Below, in pieces: positions 23,244 through 34,490 of a stretch of 64,000 nucleotides of DNA. Position 1 is the first letter of the stretch. The number at the start of each line of letters is the position of its first letter. A program made the position numbers and the translations under genes. Location of the stretch: NCBI GenBank assembly GCA_036924285.1, contig JAYKYS010000011.1, positions 6,262,001 to 6,326,000 on the forward strand, in the 5' to 3' direction. The stretch is from Asterella californica. Lineage: Eukaryota; Streptophyta; Marchantiopsida; Marchantiales; Aytoniaceae. The notes under the pieces are model-generated. The model saw only the letters and a program-made list of their open reading frames with translations. It searched no databases and was not told the DNA's origin.

Positions 23244-25257
23244 TGTCGAGGAGAGTCCTTCTCAGGAAGGGCGAGCCTTCTGACTGTGATAGATCGCGAG
23301 ATAGAAGCAGAGATTGTATACCAAGACAAGAGCCAAGCAAGAGATCGCAACAGCTGAAGTCACTCACAGTGACTATGACTATAGATCACTTACTAATCAA
23401 CAGATCAAGTCTCAAGTCTCAGGAGACAGATCCACCTTCAGACACAACAGATAAGAGAATACTGAACTCACTATACTTTATTTCTCTTCCAAGCACACTC
23501 AATAGTCCTCCACATATATCAATTTACAACCTATCTCTACTCAACTCCTTACGTTGATCACCGCAGATGCCAAACGGCCAATTCCCACTCAACTGATCTT
23601 TTCTCCAACAAATTTCTCTCCAGAACCTTCAACTGACGAAGATCTGAAACTCCAACGCCTTGTATCCCCTCCAACGACAGCTTCAAGAATGAAATTTCTC
23701 AGAAAAACCTGACCTTCTCAGTCTCAGTCCTCCTCCTCCGCTCAAATAATGCTATCTTTCCACCAAATTCACCTCAACTCAAACCTAATAGGTGAAATTC
23801 GGACACCAAACTCTTAATCTCCTCTCTGCGTCAACCTCTCAACTGAAAATTATCAAGAATTTAATCCAACGTCGATCAAGAGTCCCTTGCAGATTATCAA
23901 AACGTTCTCCTGAATAAAACTGCCTCCTGTCCGATCAGAAGAAATTCTACCTCCAAACTGCTCTCAGTCCCCCAAATACTTGTCCGTCCCTCTGTCACGA
24001 TCACCCAAATCCTCAATTCAGTTCTCTCAGAAAAAAAATTTCTCTCCCTCAGCCTTCAAGCTTCTCCTTGCGCTTCAGCTCCCAGCTCTCTGTAGAAAAA
24101 TCTCCTCAAAAAGTGTCCCCCGATCTTCAGCCGTCGCAGGTACTTAACCTAAAAGCTAAGGGCCCAGCTTAAGCTGCCCCCCTGCTGTCCTTATAAGCAC
24201 AGTCGCTTATCACAAGCAGGCCCCCAGCTTAAGCTGTCCCCTTACTGTCCTTACGTACAAAACTCTTCTTTCAAAACTGACTCTCTTTTAAATAAAAGTA
24301 CACAGCTACCTCTGTAAAGTAGACTCCTTCACTGTAAAATGCCACACTGCTTCCCTCGTCATTGCTAAACCGACTCGATGGATAAATAACAGATTGACAA
24401 AAGTTTCCCGTGCCCTTGATGTCATCTTGATGCCACCCTGAATATACTACAAGCCATCCAATGTAGGCCGAAGCCCTAACACTTATGAGGCTGCCCCATA
24501 GAGCTTACAGCCCCCCCATATGCGCACTAGGTATCTCCCATAGTATATTCAGGATGGCATGCGGAGGCTTAGGCCAGGAAGCCCACGATTAAGGGAGATA
24601 CCGGTCTCCCGCCCCTAGATATGCAGGACATGGCTGCACACCCAACATAGACTCCCATCCGGGAGGCCAACATGCCGGAATAGGAACCCAAGGCCAGGGG
24701 GATTTGATCCTGAGACCTCCTCCTCCCTAGGCAGGCGCCCTATCACTGGGATGGTCTTGAGTTCCGTTCATAACAGTTAAATTTTCTGTACACATGCTTT
24801 TACAAAGAAGATTACCTCTAAAGTCTTTACTAGCCTTTTCTACTCTAACTTCACTATACAACTCCGTTTTTAATGAATAAGGAGTCAAAACTATAGTACT
24901 TGTGAACACCTACACGCTCACGCTATCAGATTCTGAGTTTGAGCCACGAGCTAAAATCGACAGATTTCCCTCTTTCATGCATTTCTCAGTCTAAACCCCG
25001 TACCAACTACTACTTAAAACACTTTCTGTCGAAACTGGAAGCACAAAGTCGCTCTCCTCGCCGAGCTCTGCATTTTGATGCTCTTCGATCTCTTTCAAGG
25101 TGATATTTCAGTTTAAGCTAGGGGGCAGCTTGTCAAGCATGGCCCCAGCTTAGCTCCTGCCTAGCTTGATAAGCTAGGGCGCAGCTTCCCGAACAAATGC
25201 AGGTTGAGTGTCTTCTGAAGTTCCATTTTAGCACCTTGAACGTCATGCACTACGACA
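23244..25257 (-). repeat. 3' LTR of A
   Basis: Plus orientation TGTCGAGGAG to CTACGACA, 2014 bp. It contains several GCTTAAGCTG-like short inverted words near 24160-24250 and 25110-25190. A 60-codon frame inside (24727-24909) recurs in the other LTR but has no recognisable features. Confidence 0.93.
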
Positions 25258-25274
25258 TTCACCCCCTCCAAACC
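25258..25274 (-). promoter_or_regulatory. Polypurine tract of A
   Basis: Minus-strand GGTTTGGAGGGGGTGAA lies directly against the LTR start TGTCGTAG. Confidence 0.85.
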
Positions 25275-25306
25275 TGCACATCCTCCGGTATGTGCCAACT
25301 TTTCCA

Positions 25307-28300
25307 CTAGTCTCCAAGGTTCTCTAAATCGCCGTCGTCTTCTTCAACGTTCCCTTCGTCTTCTTCGGATAGCAGATCTGCTTCGGCATCCATCATCTGT
25401 CCTGACTCTAGAAATTCACCTAGCTCAAGGGATTCTCCCCTTCTTCTGAACAACTTGATCCGCTTGCCAGCAACAGGAAGTCTTAGACGTGTACCATCAA
25501 GCTCCTTTAAAGAATAAGTAGCATTTTGGTACACTTCTAAGACAACATACGGACCAAACCACCTCCTAGAAAATTTCCGAACCGTAGAGTGTTGATTCTC
25601 TAGTGTGCTGTCATACACCAAAACCCAATCTCCAGCATGTATGGGCTTCGGCCGGAGCTTATGGATCTTGTCAAACCTGTCTTTGTTCTTGAGACGGGCC
25701 TCTTTCAGCTTCTGTTGTGCCTCTATAAGATCCTCCTCCCTATGTTCTAACTGTCTGATTCGAAGTGCCAGAAGTTGTACACGATCCATTTCTTCTTCCC
25801 ATGGTAAAGTAGCCCATGTAGGAAAGTCCTCTTCTGCTGGCATAATCGGCTTCTGACCCAGCATCAGTTCAGTAGGCATGTACCCAGTAGTAGTGCAATG
25901 AGTCGATCTGTCAGCCCACAGAGCAAAAGGAAGCAACCTAGGCCACTGTCTATGCCTACCATCACATGCCTTTACCAGAGCTTGAACAATCGAAGGATGC
26001 CATCTCTCACTCTTACCAATCCCTTCCGGATTCATAGCAGTAGTGAGTTTTAGTTTCACTCCATGTTGGGCGAAGAACTCCTTCGCTTCCGTACCACGCA
26101 ACTCTCCTCTGTCTGCACGCAATCTTCCTATAGATCCGTACCTACAAATAATATCTTCAAGAACAAATCTACATATCCCTTCTGTGGTCTTCGTCCTCAG
26201 AGCTCGTCCTTCCACAAAATTGGAGAGGTCTTCTCGAGCCAACACCAAGTACCTCATACCCCATAGCCCAGGAGGCATTGCTACTAAATCAAGAACCCAT
26301 TGAAAATGGATACTGGGCGGATAAGTTGGTACCAGGCCATCCCTGTAACGTACCTTTGAATAAAATTGACAGTGCATGCATGAGCTTACAAAGTTCATCA
26401 CATCATGGTAAAGCCCTCTCCACCAATATCTCTCCTTCAGTTTTGTATAGGTAGCCCAAGCTCCCCGATGTCCGGCCCACAAGGTGTCATGAAACTCCTT
26501 CATCAGCCGTTGCTTGGTCTGCTGATCGTCTATAACTCGCAAAAGCGCTCCATCTCTTCTCTTTGGATGTTTCCAAAGATATCCATCTCGCAACAAGTAA
26601 TCGTATGCCTTCCTCCTTATCTCTCTGAACTCTACATCACTCAAACCCTCCTGTCTGTTCAAAGAACTCAGATAAAATCCAATGTCACGTAATCTTCCCG
26701 TGTAGAACTCCTCTTTAAATGGCAGTGGCTCCAAATCCGAAGTTTGCTGACTACACCAAACATCTCTCTTCTCTTCATTCTCCACCTCTGCAAACATCTC
26801 ATCCTCATCTGTGTAGCGAGCCCTAGACAACATGTCTGCAACTGGATTCTCTTTCCCGGCAATGTGTTTCAGCTCAGGGTTCAAACTCCGGATGTAAGCA
26901 ATCCATCTCAACATTGCTATGTCTGGAGTACTGCAGTTTGCTATCATACCAAGCAAGGGCAAACAATCTGTTTCTAAAATTACATGAGCACCTATCAAGA
27001 ACTCCCGATCTACCTTCATAGCAGTAACAGCTCCCCATAGTTCACGCTTTACTTGAGGGTAGTTACGTTGTCTGTCTGTCAAAATCCGAGCTCCAAATCT
27101 AGAAATAAACCGCACAACATCTGCATCTTCTTGACCAACTGCCCATCCAATCGCCTTTGGACTCGTGTCTACAGTTAGTATCACAGGTCTTCCTCTCTGA
27201 TAGTTAAGTCTCCTCAATATGGATGGAGACTTCAGAATCTTCTTCAGCCGTTCCATTGTCTCATGATGCTCTTGCCGCCAAGTAAACCTCTTCCTTTTTC
27301 TCAGAAGCGCATACAAAGGCTCGGCAATGTGTGCATAATGAGGAATACTCACGCGAAAGAACACACAAGCTCCCAAGAAACGTCGAACCTCAGTGATATT
27401 CGTACAGTCTGCTATCCTTGCTATAGCATCTACCTTCTCTGGGTTCGGTCTTCTTCCAGATGTGCCACACAAATGACCAACCACCATAACCTCTGACATC
27501 CCAAAACGAGACTTAGTACCTGATAGAGTGAGGTGTACCTCCTCCAGACGTGTTAGAATCCTACCCACGTCATGAATATGATCAGCAATAAACTTCCTGC
27601 AACCATTGGAAGTCACAGTCTCATCCTTGTCTTCCACCGGACAACCTTTCATGGGAATGTCATCCAGAAATGGGATAGTGATCTCAGGTACAAATTCTCG
27701 CAACACCTTATGCATCGCGTTCTGCATATGTGCTACAGAGTTTGTTGCTCCCTGAGGAAGAGTGCACATCCGCATCAATCCCAAAGGCGTGCGCATGGTA
27801 GTCAAGTCTCTACTCTCCAAGGCAAGTTGAAACTGATCATAACCCGAAAACAAATCTCCAATAGAATAGACAGATCTTCCAGCAAACGCCTCAGCTACCT
27901 CATCAACCACAGGTCCTGTTCTCACGTTCCGAATCGTGATGTTGTTGGCAGGCTGCAAGTCTTGGATAAAGCGCAAAGCCCCTGACTTCTTAGGCACCGT
28001 GAACCATCGGCTGGAATACGGAGCCATGGAAGGCTCGAGGATACCCATCTGCATCTTCTCCTTCAATAGCTCAATGAGCTTTGGCAGCAAGGCACGAGGG
28101 ACTGGAATCGGCTTCAAGTCCCAAGGCACATGAGGTACAGTGAAGATAACCATCGGAGCTATCACACTAGGATCCACACAACCAATCTCTTCAGCTGAAA
28201 AAGAAAATGCTCTACCATGACTGACAATCATCTGTTCAAAAATCTTCTTTTCTACTTCAGTCAAGAAACCACCCCCTCCTATCTGGAGTTGTTCGAGTGT

Positions 28301-28951
28301 TTCCTGAGTAAACTGATGTCCTATTCGTCCAGGATTTCTGAGTACAGGCTCAGTGGCGGCTGACTTCATCTGCTGTTGCGAATCAACAGGCAATTGGGTC
28401 GCCACAGGCTTCACCTTCCTTGCTACAGCTTTATATTTGGCGTGTACTTCTGCTTCCTGACGAGAGCCGCACCAGCAGACTACATCCTTCCATTCATTCT
28501 CCAGTCTCGGATGAGGACGGTATCGCAAGTACGAGACAATCTCCTCATAGACTTTAAGAGAATGGATGGGGATCACCACCCTACCTCCCAACTGTTCTTC
28601 CTCCTTACTTACTTCATCTAGCCAACGAACAAAAGATTGTACACCGATAAATTCTTGATACACACCAGAAATCATTTCATTTTCCTCCAGAGCTCCTATA
28701 CAGCGCAGATCAGCTATACGTCTCTCCACCTACCTCCTACTTCTTTCAGTAAGATCTTCTACTCTTGTAAATTCACTCCAATCCCCACAACTCAAACTCA
28801 ACAAACCAGATCTCCAACTTGGTACTCTATATACATCCTCAGAACCTCGAGCAGCCTCCTCATTAGTCTCCTGTGATCCCTTGGGCTGCTCAAGCGGGAT
28901 CATAGTAGTCTTTGATCCTTCACTCTTGTCTTCCCGCTCTACAAGAGTGGG
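25307..28951 (-). pseudogene. Element A pol: RT, RNase H, integrase (one amber codon)
   Basis: The main frame is 1140 codons (25307-28729) and opens just after a TAG at 28730-28732. Upstream the same frame is open to the slippery site at 28954-28963, so pol is probably made by -1 frameshifting and is interrupted by one stop. RT: RFIQDLQPANNITI, LFSGYDQFQL, catalytic FLDD at residues 354-357. RNase H: LTVDTSPKAIGWAVG and HIAGKENPVADMLSR. Integrase: zinc region from HDTLWAGH (His 747) to SCMHCQ, core Asp 873 in RADRGEL and Glu 908 in GKSERWH with 34 residues between, then GPY domain. No chromodomain is seen. The RT wording is one I associate mainly with basidiomycete Gypsy elements. Apart from the TAG it looks intact. 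Confidence 0.9.
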
Positions 28952-28953
28952 TT

Positions 28954-28963
28954 CTAAAAACCC
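28954..28963 (-). promoter_or_regulatory. -1 ribosomal frameshift site of A
   Basis: Minus-strand GGGTTTTTAG overlaps the stop of the protease frame. The run G-GGT-TTT-TAG lets the ribosome slip back one base, exactly into the frame that leads to pol. Position and phase are seen directly; use in vivo is inferred. Confidence 0.65.
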
Positions 28964-30816
28964 TTACCTCTACAAATAGGGGAGTCCCTCAAGGTCTGTC
29001 TGTTTCGCTCGTGGTTTGACCGAACAGTCAGAAATTGAACAGAACGTTTGTCATCAGGACTACGGATCCTAGCAAAGTGTGACCCATCGTCCATCACTTT
29101 GGTCTCCATGCGCACTGCAGTGATATAGGGTTGACCAAGAATGACTGGATACGAAGCAGAAGATTGCACAAAAAAGTGCTGATCTACTTCTACATCACCT
29201 ATCCTCACTCTCACGTTAGGACAAGCTCCATACAACTCTCCCTTCTGGTTGTTAGCAGCACGCAGCACCCATCCATGATTCAGCTCGATAGGCCACAGTC
29301 CTCTCTCATATATCTCTCGTGACATGATATTGATTTCGGACCCGTGGTCAACTAAAGCAGCAATAGGTTCAGGCAAACTCCCAAGACGTACCCGTGTGGC
29401 AGTTGTAGCACGAGCCCAATGCCTCTTCTTGAAGTCACTGTCAACCGTTGGACTCTCTCCATCAGCTTCATCATCATCAGCTTCAATAGTGCTAGTTCCA
29501 GCAACTAATGCCTCCTGCTGGTACCTCTTGTCTCCAGTCTCCTGAAAATGCACCTTCCCAAACTCCACATCATTTACAGAAGCTCCTATCACATCTATCA
29601 TTTGGCTCTCTACCTGCTCAGATATGACTTGCCTCTTTCGCTTGATGACATCAATAATCAGCTCATGAAACTCTCTCTTTGCGATACCAAGAACTTCTCG
29701 AAGCGAAAACTCAACCCGTGCATCTAATATCCTCTGCTCCAGAATGCTTTTAAGATCAGTGGATGTCTCAATATCTGCAGCCAGCTTGTAAGCAGGTCCT
29801 TTCCCCTTCTCTTGAGCAGTGAACCTTCTGCCAGCAGTCGTTGGTTCCTGCTGTTGTCTCTGTACGTCCTCCATTGGACCTGGAGCAGGTGGTGGAGCCT
29901 GGGAGGTAGACGGGACATCCTCTGGAGGAGCTGCACGTCTTCTAGTGACCCTTCGTCCCTGTCCCTCTCTAGTCTCCTCTGGATTCCCAGTTTCAAGCTC
30001 AGAGGCATCTCGTCGCCTCTTCTCCTCTACAGAAGCGTCCTGCCAATGAACATGCTTATCTACGTCCAAGAAAGCTTTAATGGACGTTGTATCTATGGGA
30101 TCTTTCCACCCTGTGACTCTACGGATAGTTTCCGCTCCTCTTTTCAACATCTCAGAAGGAACCTCAGTACTGCTCCTCTCAAGAGACCTATCCAGCAAAG
30201 TAGGGCTAGAAGAAACTTCAATATGCCCAGCATACACATCAAGATTCATCGGCGGTACTGTTACTGTAGTTACTGTTGCAGTTGCAGCGACTTGAGGTAG
30301 ACTCCTCATACCTCCTCGTCCAAACTGTGTGTTTAATGGCTCTCCGGTAGAAACAAGGTGCAGTCTACCATTTTGATAGCGAACCACACCATCTCGTAGA
30401 GCAGCTGTAAGCTCTTGGCAATCTCCTCGAAGATGATCTGGACTATCACACCAGATACACCTACGGACAGGAGCACCCCCTGGGCGAGCAGCACCAGGCG
30501 TTGGTGGGAGCTCCCTATGTAAACCAGCCAGCTCTACTTTCAATTCACGCATCTGTCGGATCAACTCCTCAATTTGATTGTGCTGACCCTGGTTCTCAAC
30601 CACCCTCTGAACAGGTACCCTCTGTGCAGGAACTGGCACAACTGACACTGGAGGCGCTTCTACAGGAATAACAGGTCTAGGAGCAAGAGCCGGGGGCTGC
30701 TGTACCTGAGGAGCATAAGGTTGATGGATCACCTCTGCAAGTGGTCGTCCTCCTACGGCCACTCTCCCTCGCCTCTGTCTTGTAGAACGGCCACAGCATC
30801 TTCCACTCTTCCCCAA
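28954..30816 (-). CDS. Element A nucleocapsid and aspartic protease frame
   Basis: 620 codons. N-terminal part is Pro/Val/Arg-rich. A zinc knuckle CIWCDSPDHLRGDC starts at residue 120. A long charged linker follows (about 200-450) with a short ETREGQGRRVTRRR basic stretch. The aspartic protease is centred on ALVDHGSEINIMS with Asp at residue 490 (D-H-G instead of D-T-G), followed by YPVILGQPYI as the second protease box. The frame overlaps the end of gag by 64 bases in the -1 register, so it is likely translated as a gag fusion. No stops inside. It would mature the gag and pol polyproteins. Confidence 0.85.
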   Translation of the reverse strand: MGKSGRCCGRSTRQRRGRVAVGGRPLAEVIHQPYAPQVQQPPALAPRPVIPVEAPPVSVVPVPAQRVPVQRVVENQGQHNQIEELIRQMRELKVELAGLHRELPPTPGAARPGGAPVRRCIWCDSPDHLRGDCQELTAALRDGVVRYQNGRLHLVSTGEPLNTQFGRGGMRSLPQVAATATVTTVTVPPMNLDVYAGHIEVSSSPTLLDRSLERSSTEVPSEMLKRGAETIRRVTGWKDPIDTTSIKAFLDVDKHVHWQDASVEEKRRRDASELETGNPEETREGQGRRVTRRRAAPPEDVPSTSQAPPPAPGPMEDVQRQQQEPTTAGRRFTAQEKGKGPAYKLAADIETSTDLKSILEQRILDARVEFSLREVLGIAKREFHELIIDVIKRKRQVISEQVESQMIDVIGASVNDVEFGKVHFQETGDKRYQQEALVAGTSTIEADDDEADGESPTVDSDFKKRHWARATTATRVRLGSLPEPIAALVDHGSEINIMSREIYERGLWPIELNHGWVLRAANNQKGELYGACPNVRVRIGDVEVDQHFFVQSSASYPVILGQPYITAVRMETKVMDDGSHFARIRSPDDKRSVQFLTVRSNHERNRQTLRDSPICRGKGF

Positions 30817-31496
30817 TCCATAGTAACACCTCCTTCAGCTGATCGATCTGCTAACATGAAGCATAATCGATCTGCTGTAGCCTCATCGGTGGCTTGCAAG
30901 AAGAGCTCTGTCCTTCTAGCATCCAAAGTTATCCGTTCGAGCGTCGAAAGCTGTCGATATCTTCGATCGAACTCTCTTAGCAACTCATTCAACCCCATCC
31001 TATGACCAGGTTGCTGCTCAATCCAATCCAAAAAAGTCCTCCTAGTAACTCTCTCAGAATCCTCCTCCAGGAATTCCTCTCTGAGAGCTCGCTCAAAACT
31101 TGCCCAAACACCAAGATTTCTCCTCTGTACATCTCTGACTTGATCTCTCAACTCAGGAATCACAGCCAACTCAAAACTTCCAATCATCTCTGCATCGGTC
31201 ACCCTCACAAGCTCCGTCTCTCCTATGTACTCACGAAGATATCTGGAAATATCTCTGCCTTCAAATCTTCCACACCTATTTACAATCGCCTGCAAAGCTT
31301 TTGTAGATTTCAACTCACCCCCTCCGACGATCGGATAATGTTGAACCAAAGCTGCAAGCGTCTTCAGTATCTCAGTAGTATCCAAGTTTGATGCTGCAGT
31401 GGCTGCTGAAGACATAGGCGTAGCCGAAGGTGCAGCAGTAGACGTCGATGCTCCAGCCGTAGAGGCAGTAGCACCACTCCCGCTCTTGCGATCCAT
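30753..31496 (-). CDS. Element A gag (capsid)
   Basis: 247 codons from ATG at 31496. A Ser/Thr/Ala-rich leader (residues 1-37) precedes a helical capsid-like domain: RCGRFEGRDISRYLREYI, SFELAVIPELRDQV, WASFERALREEF, and LNELLREFDRRY, the usual order of Gypsy gag. The zinc knuckle is not here but in the next frame. Ends with TAG at 30753. The start codon lies 84 bases from the 5' LTR, short for a leader but possible. Confidence 0.85.
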   Translation of the reverse strand: MDRKSGSGATASTAGASTSTAAPSATPMSSAATAASNLDTTEILKTLAALVQHYPIVGGGELKSTKALQAIVNRCGRFEGRDISRYLREYIGETELVRVTDAEMIGSFELAVIPELRDQVRDVQRRNLGVWASFERALREEFLEEDSERVTRRTFLDWIEQQPGHRMGLNELLREFDRRYRQLSTLERITLDARRTELFLQATDEATADRLCFMLADRSAEGGVTMDWGRVEDAVAVLQDRGEGEWP

Positions 31497-31555
31497 GTTC
31501 CTTTGTATGCAAATCTCAACCTCAGCAACCTCAACGATTAATCACCCCAAGATGA

Positions 31556-31573
31556 CTCTCAGTGGAAGCACCA
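31556..31573 (-). promoter_or_regulatory. Putative primer-binding site of A
   Basis: Six bases from the 5' LTR the minus strand reads TGGTGCTTCCACTGAGAG. TGG pairs with the CCA end of a tRNA. I do not know which tRNA. Confidence 0.45.
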
Positions 31574-31579
31574 GATTTA

Positions 31580-33593
31580 TGTCAAGGAGAGTCCTTCTCA
31601 GGAAGGACGAGCCTTCTGGCTGTGATAGATCGCGAGATAGAAGCAGAGATTGTATACTAAGACAAGAGCCAAGCAAGAGATCGCAACAGCTGAAGTCACT
31701 CACAGTGACTATGACTATAGATCACTTACTAATCAACAGATCAAGTCTCAAGTCTCAGGAGACAGATCCACCTTCAGACACAACAGATAAGAGAATACTG
31801 AACTCACTATACTTTATTTCTCTTCCAAGCACACTCAATAGTCCTCCACATATATCAATTTACAACCTATCTCTACTCAACTCCTTACGTTGATCACCGC
31901 AGATGCCAAACGGCCAATTCCCACTCAACTGATCTTTTCTCCAGCAAATTTCTCTCCAGAACCTTCAACTGACGAAGATCTGAAACTCCAACGCCTTGTA
32001 TCCCCTCCAACGACAGCTTCAAGAATGAAATTTCTCAGAAAAACCTGACCTTCTCAGTCTCAGTCCTCCTCCTCCGCTCAAATAATGCTATCTTTCCACC
32101 AAATTCACCTCAACTCAAGCCTAATAGGTGAAATTCGGACACCAAACTCTTAATCTCCTCTCTGCGTCAACCTCTCAACTGAAAATTATCAAGAATTTAA
32201 TCCAACGTCGATCAAGAGTCCCTTGCAGATTATCAAAACGTTCTCCTGAATAAAACTGCCTCCTGTCCGATCAGAAGAAATTCTGCCTCCAAACTGCTCT
32301 CAGTCCCCCAAATACTTGTCCGTCCCTCTGTCACGATCACCCAAATCCTCAATTCAGTTCTCTCAGAAAAAAAATTTCTCTCCCTCAGCCTTCAAGCTTC
32401 TCCTTGCGCTTCAGCTCCCAGCTCTCTGTAGAAAAATCTCCTCAAAAAGTGTCCCCCGATCTTCAGCCGTCGCAGGTACTTAACCTAAAAGCTAAGGGCC
32501 CAGCTTAAGCTGCCCCCCTGCTGTCCTTATAAGCACAGTCGCTTATCACAAGCAGGCCCCCAGCTTAAGCTGCCCCCTTACTGTCCTTACGTACAAAACT
32601 CTTCTTTCAAAACTGACTCTCTTTTAAATAAAAGTACACAGCTACCTCTGTAAAGCAGACTCCTTCACTGTAAAATGCCACACTGCTTCCCTCGCCATTG
32701 CTAAACCGACTCGATGGATAAATAACAGATTGACAAAAGTTTCCCGTGCCCTTGATGCCATCTTGATGCCACCCTGAATATACTACAAGCCATCCAATGT
32801 AGGCCGAAGCCCTAACACTTATGAGGCTGCCCCATAGGGCTTACAGCCCCCCCATATGCGCACCAGGTATCTCTCATAGTATATTCAGGATGGCATGCGG
32901 AGGCTTAGGCCAGGAAGCCCACGATTAAGGGAGATACCGGTCTCCCGCCCTTAGATATGCAGGACATGGCTGCACACCCAACATAGACTCCCATCCGGGA
33001 GGCCAACATGCCGGAATAGGAACCCAAGGCCAGGGGGATTTGATCCTGAGACCTCCTCCTCCCTAGGCAGGCGCCCTATCACTGGGATGGCCTTGAGTTC
33101 CGTTCATAACAGTTAAATTTTCTGTACACATGCTTTTACAAAGAAGATTACCTGTAAAGTCTTTACTAGCCTTTTCTACTCTAACTTCACTATACAACTC
33201 CGTTTTTAATGAATAAGGAGTCAAAACTATAGTACTTGTGAACACCTACACTCTCACGCTATCAGATTCTGAGTTTGAGCCACGAGCTAAAATCGACAGA
33301 TTTCCCTCTTTCATGCATTTCTCAGTCTAAACCCCGTACCAACTACTACTTAAAACACTTTCTGTCGAAACTGGAAGCACAAAGTCGCTCTCCTCGCCGA
33401 GCTCTGCATTCTGATGCTCTTCGACCTCTTTCAAGGTGATATTTCAGTTTAAGCTAGGGGGCAGCTTGTCAAGCATGGCCCCAGCTTAGCTCTTGCCTAG
33501 CTTGATAAGCTAGGGCGCAGCTTCCCGAACAAATGCAGGTTGAGTGTCTTCTGAAGTTCCATTTTAGCACCTTGAACGTCATGCACTACGACA
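31580..33593 (-). repeat. 5' LTR of A
   Basis: 2014 bp, the same length as the other LTR and about 99% identical by eye. Ends TGTCAAGG and ACTACGACA in plus orientation. Confidence 0.93.
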
Positions 33594-33944
33594 ACGGTCC
33601 AACTCTCCTTTACAGATAACGGAAAAACTCCAAATCTACTTCCTGCGCCTCAATTTCTCTCAAAACATAACCCCTGATCCGTCTCTTCAAGAACCGTCTT
33701 AACCTGTGCGTAGCCTGCACAGATCTGAACCCGATGACACCTTGCGTGCGTGTATTGGACTTTCCAATTCTTCAAAATGCCACCGATAGGTCGTAGGAAC
33801 AAGCAAGTCTCTTAAGCAGCTCCCTTACAACAGTCTCTGTACGTACAGTTTTCTCCTGAATAATAAGAAGCAGGCCCGTTGCGTCTTTGATATAACGCCT
33901 GAAGCCTAAATACCCAGTCAGCAAGTAACCAGGGGTCTAGCTTG

Positions 33945-34415
33945 ATTTTACCTTCTTTCGAATCGCATAACTTTTTCTCTGGATGTCCAAACGAAGTAAA
34001 CAAGATGCCCATGGAAAGCTGACAATGAGCTCTATCCATCTATGCGATAAAACTGAAGATCCGAAGTTGTACCAAAAGCTCGCAAGCTGGGGCCTAGCTT
34101 GTTTTCTCCATCTTTCGAATCTTGTAACTTCTCCACTAGGCGTCCAAACGAAGTAGACAAAGTGCCTATGAAATGCTGACAAAGAGCTCTACTCATCTAT
34201 GTGATAAAAGTGAAGATCCGAAGTTGTGTCAAAAGCTCGTAAGCTGGTACCTAGCTTGTTTTCTCCATCTTTCGAGTCCTGTAACTTCCCCACTAGGCGT
34301 CCAAACGAAGTAGACAAAGTGCCTATGGAAAGCTGACAAGGAGCTCTACCCATCTATGCGATGAAAATGGAGATCTGAAATTGTGCTAAAAACCCATAAG
34401 CTGGAGCCTAGCTTG
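33945..34415. repeat. Three 157-bp tandem repeats inside LTR E
   Basis: Units 33945-34101, 34102-34258 and 34259-34415 have identical length. Shared words include CCAAACGAAGTA, GGAAAGCTGACAA and CTAGCTTG. The first unit is the most diverged. Confidence 0.9.
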
Positions 34416-34490
34416 TCTTCTCATGAGTGTCTTTGGAGCGACAAGCATCGAAGTTTGAATTTCACGTAGGAGCCGGTCCACGACACGACA

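Larger units (their letters stand above)
23244..33593 (-). mobile_element. Complete Gypsy element A (10.35 kb)
   Basis: Two LTRs of 2014 bp, a putative primer site, gag, protease and pol on the minus strand and a polypurine tract, in the right order. It is inserted in the solo LTR E with ACGG on both sides (23240-23243 and 33594-33597). LTRs differ at roughly 21 positions by eye (about 1%), nearly all transitions, so it is the youngest layer of the stack. Confidence 0.95.
22119..34490. mobile_element. Solo LTR E inserted in D (interrupted by A)
   Basis: Own sequence 22119-23243 plus 33598-34490, about 2.0 kb. It begins TGTCGTGTCG and ends CGACACGACA, a 10-bp terminal inverted repeat. CCGT flanks both sides (22115-22118 and 34491-34494). 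No coding region, primer site or second LTR belongs to it, so it is best explained as a solo LTR left by recombination. Orientation of the parent element is not known. Confidence 0.8.

Noticed and set aside
23198..23557. 119-codon frame running from E into LTR A
   Set aside because: It crosses an insertion junction, and the same frame recurs at 31399-31893 from the other LTR.
24727..24909. 60-codon frame present in both A LTRs
   Set aside because: Repeated only because the LTRs are repeats; no coding signature.
27572..27985. 137-codon plus-strand frame inside element A pol
   Set aside because: Shadow of the reverse transcriptase frame.
29812..30300. 162-codon plus-strand frame inside element A
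   Set aside because: Shadow of the nucleocapsid-protease frame on the other strand.
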